Both the position numbers and the translations under genes were made by a program. From positions 873,001-937,000 of the forward strand of contig NZ_JAQFIL010000001.1 of the NCBI RefSeq assembly GCF_029504655.1: 64,000 bases of DNA. The letters run 5' to 3'. This document shows positions 62,162 to 64,000 of this stretch, piece after piece. Numbering within the stretch: position 1 is the stretch's first letter; every line of letters starts with the position of its first letter. This DNA is from Catalinimonas alkaloidigena (GTDB taxonomy: Bacteria > Bacteroidota > Bacteroidia > Cytophagales > Cyclobacteriaceae). Below the pieces are notes generated by a model that saw only the letters and a list, made by a program, of their open reading frames with translations, had not been told where the DNA came from and did not search any database.

Positions 62162-62353
62162 ATGAATAATTTAGTTGAGTTTGTCAAAGCTTCCTATGAT
62201 GAGATGAAGAATAAGGTGACATGGCCGAATTATTCGTCATTGCAAAGAAGCTCTGTCTTAGTGTTGATCGCTTCCTTGATATTCGCCTTATTGATAGGTT
62301 TAATTGATCTGGGCTTTGAGAACACGATGACTTGGTTTTATAACGCGTTTTAA
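62162..62353 (+). CDS. secE: Preprotein translocase subunit SecE
   Basis: A single-helix subunit of the SecYEG channel in the inner membrane. The 63 residues show the short amphipathic segment VEFVKASYDEMKNKVTWPNYSSLQRSS (core NKVTWPNYSSLQ), which clamps SecY, and one helix (VLVLIASLIFALLIGLIDLGF). This is the usual short form, unlike the three-helix SecE of E. coli. It starts after GAG-rich bases, 2 bases before nusG. Confidence 0.96.
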   Translation: MNNLVEFVKASYDEMKNKVTWPNYSSLQRSSVLVLIASLIFALLIGLIDLGFENTMTWFYNAF

Positions 62354-62355
62354 AT

Positions 62356-62931
62356 ATGGGTGACTTCAAGTGGTATGTGGTTAGGGCTATTAGTGGAAAG
62401 GAAAGGAAGGTAAAGGAGTACCTGGAGAAGGAAATTGCCATTAACAATCTGGGGGAATATATTCCTCAGGTGCTAATTCCATCTGAAAAAGTGATGGAGA
62501 TGAGAAATGGTAAGAAAAGAGTGAGAGAGAGAAACTTTTTTCCTGGATACATCATGATTTCTGCAGATCTGCAGAAAGCAAATGTGTATGATACCATCAC
62601 CAATATCCCAAATGTGATCGGTTTTTTGGGCTCTAATGAAAAAGGAGCAGACAAAACGCCTATCCCGCTGCGCCCCAGTGAAGTTAACAGAATACTCGGC
62701 AAAGTTGAAGATACGGATGAGGATGAAGTAAAACTGGAGACACCGTATATGGTAGGCGAAGAAGTGAAGGTAATGGATGGTCCTTTCAGTGGGTTTATCG
62801 GTAACATAGAGGAAGTGTTTGAAGAGCGGAAAAAGCTGAAAGTGATGGTCAAAATCTTTGGTAGAAATACGCCTGTGGAACTTAATTACATGCAAGTAGA
62901 GAAATTAGATAATAGTAGCAACAATGGCTAA
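62356..62931 (+). CDS. nusG: Transcription termination/antitermination factor NusG
   Basis: Binds RNA polymerase and couples transcription to Rho or to the ribosome. The NGN domain starts [20 protein letters not shown] (core [11 protein letters not shown]) and includes [12 protein letters not shown] near 57; the KOW motif is in [38 protein letters not shown] (core [14 protein letters not shown]). Length 191 is normal. Its stop overlaps rplK by 8 bases, implying translational coupling. Confidence 0.98.
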   Translation: MGDFKWYVVRAISGKERKVKEYLEKEIAINNLGEYIPQVLIPSEKVMEMRNGKKRVRERNFFPGYIMISADLQKANVYDTITNIPNVIGFLGSNEKGADKTPIPLRPSEVNRILGKVEDTDEDEVKLETPYMVGEEVKVMDGPFSGFIGNIEEVFEERKKLKVMVKIFGRNTPVELNYMQVEKLDNSSNNG

Positions 62932-63367
62932 GGAAATAGTTGGATTTTTAAAGTTACAAATAAGGGGTGGGCAAGCTAACCCTTCACCTCCGGTAGGTCC
63001 GGCGCTTGGTAGTAAAGGCTTGAATATCATGGAGTTCTGCAAGCAATTTAACGGTAGAACTCAAGACAAACAGGGACAGGTATTACCAGTGGTAGTGACC
63101 ATATTCTCTGACAAGTCTTTTGACTTCGTGATCAAAACGCCTCCGGCGGCAGTTATGCTTCTGGAAGCTGCTAAGCAGAAAAAAGGATCTTCCGAGCCCA
63201 ACCGTAGTAAAGTGGGTTCAGTAAGTTGGGATCAGGTCAAGGAAATAGCTGAAACCAAAATGCCTGACCTTAACGCATTCAAAGTTGAGTCAGCCATGAA
63301 AATGGTTGCGGGTACCGCGAAGAGTATGGGTATCACAGTAAAAGGTAAAGCTCCCTGGGATAATTAA
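62924..63367 (+). CDS. rplK: 50S ribosomal protein L11
   Basis: The GTPase-centre protein that binds 23S rRNA. The 147 residues match the family: [32 protein letters not shown] (core [19 protein letters not shown]), [20 protein letters not shown] and a C-terminal [13 protein letters not shown]. It overlaps nusG by 8 bases and is followed after 12 bases by rplA. Confidence 0.99.
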   Translation: MAKEIVGFLKLQIRGGQANPSPPVGPALGSKGLNIMEFCKQFNGRTQDKQGQVLPVVVTIFSDKSFDFVIKTPPAAVMLLEAAKQKKGSSEPNRSKVGSVSWDQVKEIAETKMPDLNAFKVESAMKMVAGTAKSMGITVKGKAPWDN

Positions 63368-63379
63368 TAAAACTGACAA

Positions 63380-64000
63380 ATGGCTAAGTTATCTAAAAAG
63401 AAAGCAGATATTTTAAAGAAATATGATTTCACCAAGTCATATTCTCTGGAAGAAGCATCTTCAATGGTAAAAGATATTACCACTACAAGTTTTGATGCCT
63501 CTGTAGATTTGGATGTTAATCTGGGAGTTGATCCTCGTAAAGCGGACCAAATGGTTAGAGGTGTTGTAGCTTTACCTCATGGAACGGGTAAAGAAGTGAA
63601 AGTATTGGTCCTTTGTACACCAGACAAAGAAGAGGAAGCTAAAGAAGCAGGTGCAGACTATGTGGGGCTGGACGATTATATCCAGAAGATTGAGGGTGGA
63701 TGGACAGATGTAGATGTAATCATCACCATGCCTACGGTAATGGCTAAAGTAGGTCGTCTGGGTAGAGTGCTAGGACCTCGCGGACTAATGCCCAATCCTA
63801 AAGCGGGTACAGTTACCATGGATATTGGTAAAGCAGTACAGGAAGTAAAGGGTGGTAAGATTGATTTCAAAGTAGATAAATTCGGTATCATTCATACCAG
63901 CGTAGGAAAGGCTTCTTTTGACGCTCAGAGAATTGCTGAAAATGCTAATGAAGTTATTCAGACATTAAGCAGACTTAAGCCTGCTTCCACCAAAGGAACA
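63380..64000 (+). CDS. rplA: 50S ribosomal protein L1, N-terminal part (cut by window end)
   Basis: 207 codons are visible from the ATG at 63380 to the window edge; a complete L1 has about 230. The sequence shows [16 protein letters not shown], the [20 protein letters not shown] region (core [13 protein letters not shown]), [22 protein letters not shown] (core [15 protein letters not shown], the 23S rRNA contact) and [13 protein letters not shown] near the end. L1 binds 23S rRNA and, in many bacteria, the rplK-rplA mRNA to repress its own operon. Confidence 0.98.
   Translation, partial: MAKLSKKKADILKKYDFTKSYSLEEASSMVKDITTTSFDASVDLDVNLGVDPRKADQMVRGVVALPHGTGKEVKVLVLCTPDKEEEAKEAGADYVGLDDYIQKIEGGWTDVDVIITMPTVMAKVGRLGRVLGPRGLMPNPKAGTVTMDIGKAVQEVKGGKIDFKVDKFGIIHTSVGKASFDAQRIAENANEVIQTLSRLKPASTKGT

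Noticed and set aside
1..64000. Mobile elements, prophage, CRISPR array, toxin-antitoxin or defence system
   Set aside because: No transposase, integrase, direct repeat array, Cas protein, restriction enzyme or toxin-like small gene pair was found; RecQ and the sirtuin are solitary and look like housekeeping genes.

Overview
The window is a chromosomal segment of a Bacteroidota bacterium, most likely an environmental member of the order Cytophagales. Several features point there: proteins with type IX secretion (T9SS) C-terminal sorting domains, a PorP/SprF-family membrane protein, a TonB-dependent receptor paired with a DUF4249 lipoprotein, the short acidic DUF2795 protein, promoters of the TTTG-N19-TAnnTTTG type, and weak Shine-Dalgarno sequences with several GTG or TTG starts. 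Assignment below order level is a guess. Almost all of it is core chromosome. I see no insertion sequence, prophage, CRISPR array, rRNA or attachment site.

Layout. 0-5.4 kb: a partial nucleoside-type MFS transporter, an orphan efflux adaptor, a sirtuin, FabH and a T9SS-exported protein. 5.4-9.3 kb: a glycerol catabolic cluster on the minus strand (glpK, glpD, glpF). 9.6-13.1 kb: a universal stress protein with a CPA2 antiporter, and a MacB-like permease. 13.2-26.8 kb: housekeeping genes (queA-ispD, DUF2795, DUF349, ettA), a transglutaminase-like protein, a retropepsin-like protease, a serine hydrolase with a sodium symporter, and RecQ. 26.9-30.9 kb: the TonB receptor/DUF4249 pair and an FKBP isomerase. 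31.0-36.1 kb: a three-gene type I secretion-like operon (ABC protein, HlyD adaptor, TolC). 36.1-41.7 kb: a small T9SS-tail protein, a predicted beta-propeller protein, an LpxH-like hydrolase, ftsH, rsfS and divergent birA. 41.8-48.4 kb: ahcY, then a minus-strand group for surface glycans (methyltransferase, sulfotransferase, two glycosyltransferases), then a PorP/SprF-SPOR fusion. 48.5-60.3 kb: a DUF819 membrane protein, a thioredoxin-like ferredoxin, holA, a giant TPR protein, a fasciclin lipoprotein, nadD convergent with pyrH-frr, a biotin carrier protein and an M1 aminopeptidase. 60.3-64.0 kb: the translation/transcription block tRNA-Tyr, tRNA-Gly, tRNA-Thr, tuf, tRNA-Trp, secE, nusG, rplK and rplA (cut by the window end).

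The most unusual object is the ABC protein at 31036-33216. Its nucleotide-binding domain keeps the Walker A lysine and the Q-loop. It has lost the LSGGQ signature (ISTST instead), the Walker B aspartate and catalytic glutamate (Asn-Asp instead) and the H-loop histidine (Asn instead). Yet it sits first in a tight operon with an intact adaptor and outer membrane channel, so either it works without normal ATP hydrolysis or it uses another ATPase. Other points worth a second look are the PorP/SprF-SPOR fusion, a two-tier inverted repeat inside nadD that reads as the terminator of the convergent pyrH-frr transcript, a 15-bp hairpin between tuf and tRNA-Trp, and a glycine/serine/arginine-rich linker in the DUF349 protein.
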